A stretch of 64,000 nucleotides of DNA from Sarcomyxa edulis (Eukaryota > Basidiomycota > Agaricomycetes > Agaricales > Mycenaceae), in the NCBI GenBank assembly GCA_009761415.1, contig QUOL01000003.1, positions 2,604,001 to 2,668,000 on the forward strand, read 5' to 3'. The notes below the pieces were generated by a model that was given only the letters and a program-made list of their open reading frames with translations, did not search any database and was not told where the DNA came from. Of the stretch, positions 47,201 through 57,445 are shown in pieces. Position 1 is the stretch's first letter. The number at the start of each line of letters is the position of its first letter. A program made the position numbers and the translations under genes.

Positions 47201-49539
47201 GTCCAGCAAGTACACCAATGAACCTGATGGAGTCACGGTAGAATTGGAATCCCATAGGTTTTGGAAAGAGCATCGATCGGACCAACGCGCCCTTTGTGGT
47301 ATTGAAGCCAGTACGTACAACCAGAGCCAATGCAGGCCTCCCTTGGGAACCGTCAGCAGCAATGGCGCCTCGTATACGCACCACACGAGTCCCGGCGTAC
47401 AGAAAACTTTTGGAGCTCTCGCTCGTGACGTCCTTGACATCTTTCCACTGGACAATATCAGCATCTTTGATGGGGACCTTACTGACAGGTACACTCTCTC
47501 CCGTAAGCATGCTCTCGTTTACGATGGCATCACCGGAGAGTAAGAACATGTCGGATGGGAAGAGAGGAAATGATGCTTTGGAGAGGTTGACGATGTCTCC
47601 TGGGACCAGAGTCGATGAATCGCACTCTAACCCTATAAACGAAGTTGCGTTAATGACTCAACACCGACAATATGTATTCTTCGAGGACAGAACTCACATA
47701 CGCCGTCTACGAAGACGTCTACGGCGCAAGAGAATTTTGACATCTCGCGCATGCGTGCTATAGTCTATGTAGAGAGGGAGAGGATGATGAATATAATGCG
47801 AAGCCATGGAAATCAGAATGATTCACTTTTTTGGTCTCAATTAGAGTCGTCGACACACTGAGAACGGAAATGAGAGCGATGCAAAACGCATAGTAGTAGT
47901 AATCATCGAGCGACCAGAGTACGATGCTCGCAACCTGAAAGACATAGAAAGGATGGATGATCTGCGAGACTGAGTTGAGAATTTTGTGTTTCGCAAGCTG
48001 AAAAATAGTGCTTACCTCATCTATGAGGAGAGAGACAGTGGATTTTGCCTGTATGTCGACTTCGTTCGTCCCAAACAGAGTAACACGCTGTTGCCTTACA
48101 GATTGTGCGAGACCGTGCCGTATTGAGGCTGAGCCCGTCCAAGATGGATCCCTCCAGTCCCTGCAGAAAGTTAGCAGTGCACTCAGAACGTGTAGAAATC
48201 AACTGTTCACGAACCTGACCATACTAAAGAGACCAGATCTTGGATCTAACACATATCGCGAATATCGGTAATCAAGAACAAGCAGTTCATCGAGTAGATC
48301 ATCTTCGTCATGGGTCCCTCCATTTGGGTGTGGAAGAGAAGAAATCGAAGACCGTCGTGGGGTAGCATCGACTTCTGACTGGGGAAACACCGTTGATATG
48401 GGATAAGGATAGCGTAGAACGCGGACGGGATATAGTGCGATGTCGCTGTGGGAAGTCTTACGCACCATTCAAACGACGTAGTGAGATGTTATGCGAGTGA
48501 AACCCACCTCAACGACAACAAATCCATTTTTCGAGTCTTTGAATGCTTTCTCGCGGGCAACCCACCGTAGCCACAAGCGGGGAAACCAGTGCCCGAGGAG
48601 TCCTAGAATACCTATGCTCAGTATGCAACAAGCACGCCAGACCCATTGACGCCATCGCATGCGTTCATATCCTACGAACCGGATAGTATTGTCTTCGTCT
48701 GCTATGTAGATCGTCTGTCGACTGGGAGGACCCGGAGGTGGAGGATTCAAGTATGAAAGGGGGGTCTCAATATCGATGCGAGATTCACCACCAAAGAATG
48801 GATCGGAGGATAAAAGAGGGAGGGAAGTATTTCGAGGGGATGGTGGTTCGGAACCGTAGTCCATACTTCCAGTGACAGAAATATTGTCGGCAATATGATC
48901 GTTCTGATCTGAGTCGGAGGAGTCTTCTTCCCCTGATGCATACCCCCATCGTTCGTCGTCGGAGCCAGATTCAAGTGCATAATCTGAGCCAGCATCCGAC
49001 CTGCTTCGACGTGAGCGATGACTTGAAGCCGAAGAGCGCTGTGAAATCGATGGTCGTCGACTACGGCCACTAGGAGAATCTGGTACACCAGTCCTGCCGA
49101 AAAGATGAGCAAGATTCCCAAAAACACTGGTTCGTTGAGTAGGGGATCTCGGCCGTCGATCATCTTCAGCTGATGCTTCACCCGTCTCATCTTCGCTAGG
49201 CTGCCCTTCAATGCTCTGTCGCGACATCTGGCTGTCCTTGCTCATTCTGCGACCTCCCGACCTTCCAGAGTCCATACTTCTTCTTCGACTCCGAGACCAG
49301 CGTCCACTGCTCCGTCTACCTCCCTCCATATGAGACATCCTGGAAACACTGCTCGGGTTCACCGAATGCCCCGGACCTGCAAACATCGCACCTTCACCAT
49401 CTTCTCCATACAATGTGCTATACTGCGAATCACGCCGTGAACGACGACTGTTCGCGACGGCGTTATTGATGTCGAGTGCAGATGCGCCTTCAGTATAGTC
49501 ATAGGAGACTTGTTGGGAAGGCCCAGCAGTTGGAGACAT
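44234..49539 (-). CDS. YPK9: P5B-type cation-transporting ATPase (Ypk9/ATP13A2-like)
   Basis: ATG 49539 ([15 protein letters not shown]); stop TAG ends at 44234; about 15 exons, ~1500 residues expected. The N-terminal ~300 residues are Ser/Arg-rich and cytosolic. A membrane-associated part with [20 protein letters not shown] follows. P-type ATPase motifs: [10 protein letters not shown] (actuator domain), [19 protein letters not shown] in helix M4, [13 protein letters not shown] with the phosphorylated Asp (about 46886-46910), KGAPE in the nucleotide domain, and [17 protein letters not shown] (about 45390-45435). The PPALP helix marks subfamily P5B rather than P5A (which has PPELP). Yeast Ypk9 and human ATP13A2 are vacuolar or lysosomal and act in polyamine and metal handling. 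The C-terminal helices end [20 protein letters not shown]. Confidence 0.93.
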
Positions 49540-49984
49540 TTCGTAGGCGTCGCCTGCAGCCAAAAGTCTTGTCGGCCTCGTCGATAAATTTATTTTATTT
49601 CCACAGGTCGGGGCCGCTTGCATAGAATATCCACCGTGACCGTGTGACTGTGTGACGACGCCGCCGTTCGGCCAGTTTAGACAAACATCGGCACAAATCG
49701 TCTCCGGCCGCTCCGGCTCCGAATATGTCTTTCCCGACTTGTGGCCCAAAGGAGCCGAAAAATACGGTTATTGTTCTAAGCGGAACGATGACCGACGATA
49801 TACGCAGCTTGACGCGTTTATTCGTCATTTATCTTCTATGACCAGGGAGGTTTGAAATTCGAGGCTGACTCCACGTACCCCGATTTCGAGGATAAGTATA
49901 AAGGTCAGGATGGGCCATGGATAGTTCCCCACTTTCTCTACCCCAATCATCTCCCCTACATCTAAACTCATCTAAACAATCATT
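49540..49984. promoter_or_regulatory. Divergent promoter region between P5B ATPase and Hmp1-like gene
   Basis: 445 bases between two opposite start codons. A TATAAA at 49897-49902, 83 bases before the Hmp1-like ATG, and a CT-rich leader serve the plus-strand gene. No TATA box is seen for the ATPase. Confidence 0.5.
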
Positions 49985-50508
49985 ATGACTGGAGAACCCA
50001 AGTAAGCATTGCTTTTTGTCCTTTCTCTAGAGGACGCACTAATTGTTGTCCATAGCAAAACCTCTGGCCAATACCACAGCGCTAAGGGAACCGTCGTCGA
50101 AGCTGTCAGTCTCCCTTTCGATTTCGGGAACCATCTCCTTTCATACTGAACTATCCCTTCTTAGATTGGCAACGCGACCGGTGCTCAATCATGGCAATCT
50201 TCGGGAGCAAAGGAGCACGCTGAGGTTTGTAATACGCGTCGTCACCTTTCGACGAATACTGACATTGTCTGCCATAGGGAGAGACCGAGTACAAGGCCGC
50301 TCAAGCTCAAGGATACGTTGAAGGCACAGCCGACCGTGTCGTTGGCTATGGAAAGAGTGTAGCCGGTGCCGTAACTGGTGATAAGACTCAGCAGACATCT
50401 GGTCAGTTCTCATGCTTTCTTTCCGACCGATTGCATGATATTTATGTGTCTACAGGTGACATCCAAAAAGCCAAGGGTCACGCCGAGCAAGAGATCAACA
50501 AGCCCTAG
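49985..50508 (+). CDS. CsbD-like protein (Hmp1-type, cruciform DNA recognition family)
   Basis: Five exons (49985-50001, 50056-50104, 50165-50224, 50278-50401, 50456-50508) give 100 residues. All introns are GT-AG, 50-60 bases, in phase. Sequence: MTGEPNKTSGQYHSAKGTVVEA, IGNATGAQSWQSSGAKEHAE, GETEYKAAQAQGYVEGTADR, GYGKSVAGAVTGDKTQQTSG, DIQKAKGHAEQEINKP. The hydrophilic, Ala/Gly/Lys-rich repeats with G-x-x-K/V and T-G-D-K turns are the CsbD pattern. The Ustilago relative Hmp1 is described as a mismatch and cruciform DNA-binding protein. In practice many fungal members behave as abundant stress-related proteins, so the DNA role is unproven here. A clear TATA box suggests inducible or strong expression. 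Confidence 0.88.
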
Positions 50509-50828
50509 TTTCGTATAACATACCTCTCGATGACCCAGTATTCTACGATTTACTTTACAGATGACGCTTATTCAGAAGGGACTTGTACATTACATGTATA
50601 GTTTGGATGCATGACTGCTACTTATAAATATTTTTTTCGATATCGTTCGACTTTTCGACGCTGAAGGAGCTTGAGGGAGGTTGGGCAGGAACGAGAGTTC
50701 GAATTATTTCGTCTCGATGCAGCCAAACAACGATGCCGACTCGGCGCTCGATCGCGTCGAATTTTCGAAAATGATTCCACTCTTCTTTTGATTTCGACCT
50801 CAAATTCTTCGAAAGATCGCGCTCTCAC
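50509..50828. other. Short intergenic region
   Basis: Between two genes on the same strand. A GAATTATTTCGTCTCGATG-type stretch and several TCGA-rich runs are seen, but no gene. Confidence 0.45.
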
Positions 50829-51108
50829 ATGGTTACTTCACCGGAATCTTCCCTCGCAGTCGCAGCGACGCCGGAGAAAGTTGCGACAGACTGCCTACCA
50901 TGTCGGATTGTCGGATCTGGGACCATGGGAGCAGTCGGCGTGTATGCTCTTTACAGTTCGCGCAAGTCTGCCCCAGGAACTAGGGTAGGCAAGAATATTG
51001 TCGCTGGTATTGGCTTATGTATGTGATTTGATGCAATGTTTAATACCGTTCTGACATCTTCATGCAGGTTTCTTGGTGGGAGGTGCGATGCGATGGTTCA
51101 AGCGTTGA
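50829..51108 (+). CDS. DMAC1/TMEM261-like small mitochondrial membrane protein (DUF4536)
   Basis: Two exons, 50829-51018 and 51068-51108, give 76 residues. The intron is T|GTATGT...GCAG|GT. N-terminus MVTSPESSLAVAATPEK, then the family core CLPCRIVGSGTMGAVGVYAL, SRKSAPGTRVGKNIVAGIGL, and after splicing CFLVGGAMRWFKR. The CxxC next to a Gly-rich helix, plus a second helix and a short basic end, match DUF4536. The animal member DMAC1 helps assemble the distal membrane arm of respiratory complex I. A mitochondrial inner membrane location is inferred from the family. Confidence 0.85.
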
Positions 51109-52070
51109 ACAGTCACACATGTACGTGAACTACTAACGATCGCGTCTCCGAGAACTAACAATTTTAGTCACTAGACTGCATCATGATGTTAAAATTATAT
51201 ACTGTCCGTCCTGACATCGCGCTGAGTCAAGCTTCTTAATGAAATCACCAAAAATTGACATTTCGAAGTGAACACAGTGGGATGATCAGCCCCTGAAGCT
51301 ATGGAGTGGCACTAATCTACAATTGAGTTGCAGACTTTGATCACGGTGAAGCAACGATGAAGTCAGGACTCAAAGACTCAGGTGAATGATTCTGAGGCGA
51401 CTCGGACGCGACTGAGCTCGACTCGGTCACCACGTGTTTGGCTACAGTCTTCGACAAACTATACACTCAGACAGTCAGACTGAATCTAGACCGGCATCAG
51501 CTCCGAGTCACTACTAGATCGATGATTCCAACACGATTCACAGCATCTGACCCTTCCTCGACTCTTTCGAGAGGCATCTTCATGTTTCTGATCCTGTGCT
51601 CGCAGTCGAGGTCGCAGAATTCGGCTTGGACGGACTCGCCTTCCCGTGGGCTGACAAGACGCCAGAGCCCTCTGGCTTTTTGATACACTCTCCATCATCA
51701 TGCTTTCTTACTTGGAAAGGAGCTAGTTGGACTTAGAGGCGTATGCATATCCATCTGGACGCATCTGGAGGGTCATATATATCTTTCCAGGAGTTTGTTT
51801 GAAGGCGTGCGGTGATGAGGTGCCGTTTTCCCTACATCGTCGGTGTGATCAAGTAATGATGTAGCACAGACCTTCCGGCCTCATCATCCCTAGAATGAAG
51901 CATGCGTCGAAAGGTCTGCGTCGAACCCAGAACATCTGACTGTATAGTCGGAACACGGTCATTGTTCGCCTCTGGGAAAGAATACGAAGCCATCACATAT
52001 ATAAAGAGACAACGCTGTGGCCGTAGTTTCTCGATTCCAACACCCGGATTATTCGGTAGACTTAACGAGC
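51109..52070. other. Intergenic, about 1 kb
   Basis: Repetitive ACTCGG/GACTCG words near 51366-51430. An open stretch near 51553-51740 (LAVEVAEFGLDGLAFPWADK) looks protein-like but is bounded by stops and joins no neighbour; it may be a gene relic. The TATA box and 5' UTR of the secreted protein gene lie at the right end. Confidence 0.45.
51998..52005 (+). promoter_or_regulatory. TATA box of the secreted cysteine-rich protein gene
   Basis: TATATAAA, 66 bases before the ATG at 52071. Confidence 0.6.
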
Positions 52071-52967
52071 ATGTTATCTTTCAAACTTACGATCCTCACT
52101 GCCCTTGCTATCCTCGAGCTTCCATATCTCGTCACTGGCGCTCCTGCTGCTTTTTGTCGCTCAACCTCAGCCTTATGCCGACCGTTCTTCGACGTCAATA
52201 CGGCAGACCATTCCATCGTTGTATCCGCTCATAGTACGTGTTGGCATCGGCATTACGAAGAAAGATCACTCAAGTGCGTCTTGTTTACAGAATCTCTGAC
52301 ATGGTCTGCACATCTCGAGGTCGATTCCTCTGGCAGTAGCAGCACATGGGATGGCATAACCATAGTACGTAGAGAGATCGTCACTTGTTGTTTCGCGAGA
52401 CTGATGGAAGAGTTCTATGAGGTTGACACCTCATCTGCTCTCCCAGGAACGACGGGCTGGAATATCACCACCGTCAATCAAGGGAATTCGGATGCTTTCT
52501 AGTGCGCATATCCTTGTATCTCTACTTTTTGTCGCTGTCGCTGACTCTTCCTGTTCTTTCACAAAGCTTGAGCAGTCTCCCAACCCCTATATGCACGGGC
52601 GGTGACGGAGGACCTCTGAGCCCACATCCATGCCCTACCGTCGTGAATAGTACCGGCGATCAGGTGGATCAGGTGCGTAATGACTGTTCTTATCAATCGA
52701 CGATCACCCATACTCTCTTGCAATTTAGTTCTTCATCTGGTGCAGTGCATGCAGTTCCGACGGTACATCAGCATCAACATGCCAGTTCCAGTCTGCGAAC
52801 GAAGGACAGTGCATAGCATATTCCAGTAGCGACCCGACTGTCAGACTCGAGGACTGTGATAGCTCGAGCACCTTCCAGGTCAGTATTTTTGTAGAGTATC
52901 TGTGTTACGGTGTTGTAACTGACCTTTCCTTTCCTTTCGTTGCCAGTTATTTGATATCCTTGCCTGA
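52071..52967 (+). CDS. Secreted cysteine-rich protein, 197 residues, unknown function
   Basis: Six exons: 52071-52233, 52291-52364, 52422-52501, 52567-52672, 52729-52878 and 52947-52967. Every junction is GT-AG and phase-consistent, total 594 bases. Signal peptide MLSFKLTILTALAILELPYL, cut near VTGAPA. The mature part has FCRSTSALCRPFFDVNT, WSAHLEVDSSGSSSTWDG, GWNITTVNQGNSDAFYLSS, then Cys-rich segments: PICTGGDGGPLSPHPCPTVV, FFIWCSACSSDGTSASTC, QGQ-like NEGQCIAYSSSDPT and DCDSSSTF, ending QLFDILA. The spacing of short strands ending in Q-C-I and D-C resembles a beta-trefoil or lectin-like fold, which is only a guess. The 52365-52421 intron has a weak acceptor; retaining it adds 19 residues in frame. 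An effector- or defence-like role is possible but not shown. Confidence 0.7.
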
Positions 52968-53765
52968 GTCGGACTGAAGTCTACATCCTTGACCAAAACT
53001 CTCGCTGATTTGCGGACTTGTTTAACAAGAACAACGATATTCAGGACTGTATAATTGGACTGATTTACTGCTATTCAGCTACTGTACAATATATGTATAA
53101 GCCTTGATAGGACACCTTTCGGGCTGAAACGCTCCGTACGATTTGCGTCATTTGCTTGCGTTTTCACGTTGTTGTTCGTCAACGACGAATTCAAACAACC
53201 ACCTTCAAGCTGTTCAACTTCCAAGCTCAGGCTAAACTCACGCTTCCTTTGGGCTTCCTGACAGTTTTTGCAACTCTGAGTTGTGCAACTCATCTATAGC
53301 TAGCTACAAATTTTCTATCTTCGGTTTTTATTTTCTTCGGTCTCAGAAAACAAAGTCGCACTTCACGATTGCATAGTTGCTTTTTGCATAACTTGAAGCG
53401 CCTTTCAAGGCCAACACCAAGGAACAACTCCTCCCATCCTAAAGTGCCCCGAGCCTGAGGACAATAAGCCCGGGACTCAGTGCATTATTACCATGGCAAT
53501 CATCGGTCACCGACATGGCGATATGGCGCTTTACTTACTAGCTATGTCGGTGAAGAAAGATGGTGGCCGTGATGGGCACTGTTCATAGCGATAACGCCCT
53601 CCGCTCCCGCCGGAGAGGCGGAGTATCCTGTCGACGACGAGAAAAGATAACTACTGCATGGTCACAGTACCTCCACAATCTATCTCTTCGACGTTGATCG
53701 TGAAGATTGAGGCTGGTCCTCCTTTGTGAATCGAGCCTTCTCTTATATTTCCTCGGGCAGGCCCG
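52968..53765. other. Intergenic, with a 10-bp perfect inverted repeat
   Basis: About 800 bases with no supported gene. Contains TCACCGACAT (53507-53516) and its exact inverse at 53544-53553, and a GC-rich CTCCGC/GCGGAG stem near 53597-53623. Confidence 0.5.
53507..53553. repeat. Perfect 10-bp inverted repeat with 27-base spacer
   Basis: TCACCGACAT and ATGTCGGTGA, about 210-260 bases upstream of the GPCR start. Could be a hairpin, a regulator site or the end of a tiny decayed element. Confidence 0.6.
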
Positions 53766-55754
53766 ATGGTTTGTTCTTTAATGATTTCTGATTCATACAG
53801 ATTACCCGACGGTTCCCATTATCTCTTGCGCGTGGCGTACGACGAGAGAGATGTGCGTGGTGTATCAGTGAGCTATCTGTTCTTCAACTCTCCGATATCA
53901 ATTCTCATATTCCACTAGGCTCTTGTGGTGGTGTCCAGTGTCTCCCTGATCATGGTTGTTGGCCTTCTTGCCGCGATATCCGTAATGCATCTCTCTTAGA
54001 CCGAGCCCAAAAAACTGTTCTGACAAAGACTTAGCTCTCCGCTTTCAATACGAGATCTTTCAAAGATCCGCAACTCTTCGTACGCACCCATGTTGCAGGA
54101 TACTTCGTATCCCTTCTCCTTTGCGACTTCTTACAAGGTCCGCGTCTCCTCCTGTGCTGTGTCCTCCCTAGACTGATTGTTTTTTTTCAGCAATCGGCTC
54201 CCTTCTTAATGTAGCCTGGGTTAGGAGACTGGCCGTAGAGGCTGGGGCGCTATGTGTGGCCCAAGGTACGCACTGGACTCCACGCATTGATTACAACTCA
54301 CAGAATATCACCAGGTGTTATCAAAACAATGGCTGATGTTGGTATCGCTTTGTTCACGCTAGTCATCGCTATCAACACTTTCTGTGTCCTTTTCTGGGAG
54401 ATGAGGTTGCGTCGTCTCATTCTTTATGCCACACTTGTGGCTAGTTGGTCTGCTGTAGCCGCTATCGCAATTGCAGGACCAGCAACAATGAATACCAGTG
54501 AACATGGACCGTTCTGTAAGTCTTTATTCATCTTATAGACACCTTCGTATTCAAATCTTGCTTTCCTTTCGTAGTTGGTGTCTCGGGTTATTGGTGTTGG
54601 ATCTCACCCGTATATCCAGTGGCTCGAATCACGTATGTCTTCCCTTTTTCACCTCCCATGTCATAGACACGTTAATTTAGATTTAGGTTGGATTATATGC
54701 TGGCGAGTCTACTAAAACTCGTCAATCATCCGTGGTCGTTTGACGTTATATTACAGATGTTCATAGCAGCTTTCGTCAGTTTGATTCTGTACACCCTCGT
54801 ATACCTGAAGCTACGCGGCAACCTTGCCGTCCACGATTGGAGAATCAAGTTCTGTAGAACTCGGCTGGAGAGTGGGGAGACCCCAACACGGAAACCTATC
54901 GATATGTATGCCTTAAAAATCGCAAAACATATGCTTCTGTGAGTAAAAGATGCGAATTATCTCGAACAAGGCTACTGAAATCTGTTCTGGATACATAGGT
55001 ACCCTGTCAGTATATCATGCATGTATCATCCGCCTGCACTAACAATACATTAGGTTGCCTACGCGATCATCATCTTGCCCATCACCGTGGCACGATTTAG
55101 CTCATGGGCAGGAAACGATGTGCCGTTTGCAGTCACTATCGCCAGGTCAGTTCAATCGCACCGTGTTCATTATCTCGGCTAACTATCTTGGTAAAATAAA
55201 GTGGAGCAGTCTACCTCCTCTCTGGGGCAATCAATGTCATCCTATTCATGACTACGCGCCGAGTTCTCCCTCCAGCATCGATGACGATCGGAAAGTTCAC
55301 CATCTCGAAGCCGCAGCCCATCCAAGAGCCCGAATTATTGCCTCAAGTCAGGGTCGACACATTCTACTCTTCGTCAATGTCTGCCTATGCCGACAAAACT
55401 CTTGACGAACCCTATCATGATGACACTTCACGGAATGAACCAATGCCTCGACGATCCTACGACCAGCCAGACACCATGTCTTTTTATTCAGTCCCTAACG
55501 AACAATCAGTACCGCCTCTCCAACCTCGAGCTCGCGGTACAGTACCTCCTGCCATCTCGGTACCGCCTCAAAAGAGTCGAGAGAATGCAGAGAGCTTATA
55601 TGAGCTATATACGTCTCCGATATTTGACGAAATCGATATCAATGATCCCCCGCCTCTGCCCAATTCCCAGCGATTGACGGTCAATTTGGCTCCTGAACCA
55701 GCGGAAACACCGCGGTCGGCTCTGTTGACAGCAATTGGATACTATCGGAAATAG
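53766..55754 (+). CDS. Seven-helix receptor, fungal Git3/cAMP-receptor-like GPCR
   Basis: About nine exons; ATG 53766 (MVCSLMISDSYRLPDGSHYL). Helices in order: ALVVVSSVSLIMVVGLLAAIS; VAGYFVSLLLCDFLQAIGSL; IKTMADVGIALFTLVIAIN with FWEM; LILYATLVASWSAVAAIAI; YGVSGYWCWIS and ITLDYML; MFIAAFVSLILYTLVYLKLR; IIILPITVARFSSW; then GAINVILFMTTRRVLPP. The R-T-H-V-A-G-Y-F and YGVSGYWCWIS segments are hallmarks of this basidiomycete GPCR group. It is a plasma-membrane receptor that probably signals through heterotrimeric G proteins; the ligand is unknown. The C-terminal ~160 residues are a disordered, Pro/Ser-rich cytosolic tail that ends AETPRSALLTAIGYYRK. Confidence 0.85.
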
Positions 55755-55906
55755 TTATAATGTATCTTTCTGTATGAGAATTATGTTTGACTGGCATGTA
55801 TATCTCGTACTCTATTAAATACCGCTAGACGAGCAGAGATTGTACATAGTTGAGTGTAAATTATCAGATTGTCAAGAACACTGGGGCACAGGAATTGTGG
55901 CATACT

Positions 55907-57056
55907 TCACCAAGGAAGAGCTCCGCCAAAGAGAGTGGTATAATCATCAGGACACCAATCCAGGAGTGCCCGAAGTTCAGGAGACGACGTATAGTATGAA
56001 TGGAACCTCGAAAAAGCGTTGCGCCCTCGGCGTTTCTCAAGAAGAGTTGTGTGGCATCCGTAGGTATCTTTGGAAAATGGAAGGTATGCATTGAGCAGCT
56101 GGGTAAACACGTCAGTATGGTATCGTGTTCCACTTGAGATTGGATATCCACATACCTCGCCTTGCTGCGCTTCCTTGCTCGCCTCTCCTACCGTGTCAAT
56201 CCCGATATAATGAAAACGCTCTCTTGGCCAACGCAGCGCGGTGCGATGCAACTCCGTGAACCTGCGATTCTTCATCTCATATCCAACGACGGTGATTCGT
56301 TCAGGGTAGCGACCAGTATACTCGTGGAACCGCGCGATAGAAAATATAAGGTTCTGGAAGGAGTCCAAGGCGTAGTTTTCGGTAGTTACCCTGGAAAATG
56401 GCATATTGGAGTTCGATATCCGGAAAACGTCGGCAGCCAAAGCTAGCCTGAGGTAAGATTCTGCTTCAGTAGTTGTAGACGTCGAACGAGTCTGACCGCT
56501 GCAAAGAAGTCTCTTCAGATGGAGAAGGAATAAAATATTCAACAAACCGACCCGCTAAACACTAGCAGCGCGTCCTCGTTTGTCGAAGCAAGCTCAGCGC
56601 TGACCGTTTTGCATCAGTACCAAGTCACCTTGAACATGACATTACTCACGCTGTTTCGATATGACTGAAAAACGCAGCTACGCGTTGACCGCCTCTCTGA
56701 TATGGTTCGAGGATCCACTCGTCGTCCTCAAGTCTCCGTTCAGCGTCCGTTCCCTTCCAAATAGCGTGTCCGGGGACGATGATGAGATGGCTCAAGTGCG
56801 CATGCCGATCTCGCGGAAGTGTTGACAGGATGCTAGACGGGACCCCATGCGCTTCTGGAGATGCCGATAGATAATAACTGAGGTTGAAAGAGAACGAAAA
56901 GGCGGCGAACAAAAGTATGAGACCGAGCGCAAGATTCGTTATGCGAGAACGCGTGAGCAAAAGGTCGATTGTTTTTGTTCGAGAATGAGTTGCGTTTCCC
57001 AATCCCAGTTTTCGAAACTGTCTACGTTTCGAGAATGAGATGGGAGATGGCAACAT
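55907..57056 (-). CDS. DUF218-domain membrane protein
   Basis: The start is ATG 57056 (MLPSPISFSKRRQFRKL); the longer frame to 57092 begins at a GTG. One transmembrane anchor at ~residues 40-60 (ITNLALGLILLFAAFSFSF), then the catalytic-type domain: LSHLIIVPGHAIWKGTD, WILEPYQRGGQRVAAF; after introns LLVFSGGQTRSTSTTTEAES, TENYALDSFQNLIFSIARF, RYPERITVVGYEMKNRRF and FHYIGIDTVG. The (V/S)-G-G-x-T-R and E-N/D-x-S/T-x-x-x-N patterns are those of DUF218 (YdcF/ElyC-like). Bacterial members act at the cell envelope; the fungal role is not established. The intron GG|GTCGGT...GCAG|C restores SGGQTR. The C-terminus is LDWCPDDYTTLFGGALPW. Confidence 0.85.
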
Positions 57057-57445
57057 AAGTGTGTCGGAAGGAGGAGGGTAGGTAACGTGCACGTGGGGTT
57101 ACGGCCTTAAATTATGTCTTGCTACTATGTACATAGTTCTCTGAATGAAAACAGAAAACAAAAAGCTGTCGGGTGATACACATAGAAGAAATCAGAGGAG
57201 AATTGGGGCCAATGACACGGCTACCAGTATCGAGCCAGTGTATGAGACATATATCTTTGAGCTGTCGCTATAGATATTGGGATACACGTCGTTTCGGTGA
57301 AACTAGCCAAGGACCACAGATATGAAGCTTACTAACAATCAAAGTACCCTAGTGCTTCTCAATTTTCAGAGACTGACCTTTGCCATCGACCTTGCCCGAG
57401 GTTGAAGCCGATGAACGGTACAACGGGTGTAAAAATAGATGTTGT
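57057..57445. other. Intergenic between DUF218 gene and transcription factor gene
   Basis: Upstream region of the DUF218 gene and 3' end of the Zn2Cys6 gene, both on the minus strand. Nothing else recognised. Confidence 0.45.

Noticed and set aside
51497..51740. Open frames in the gap upstream of the secreted protein gene
   Set aside because: Bounded by stops, no start or splice path, no family recognised. Noted only as a possible relic.
52492..52601. Alternative small secreted protein starting at 52492
   Set aside because: It has a good signal-like start, but it overlaps the end of the upstream exon. The single six-exon gene explains all the conserved-looking sequence with consistent phases.
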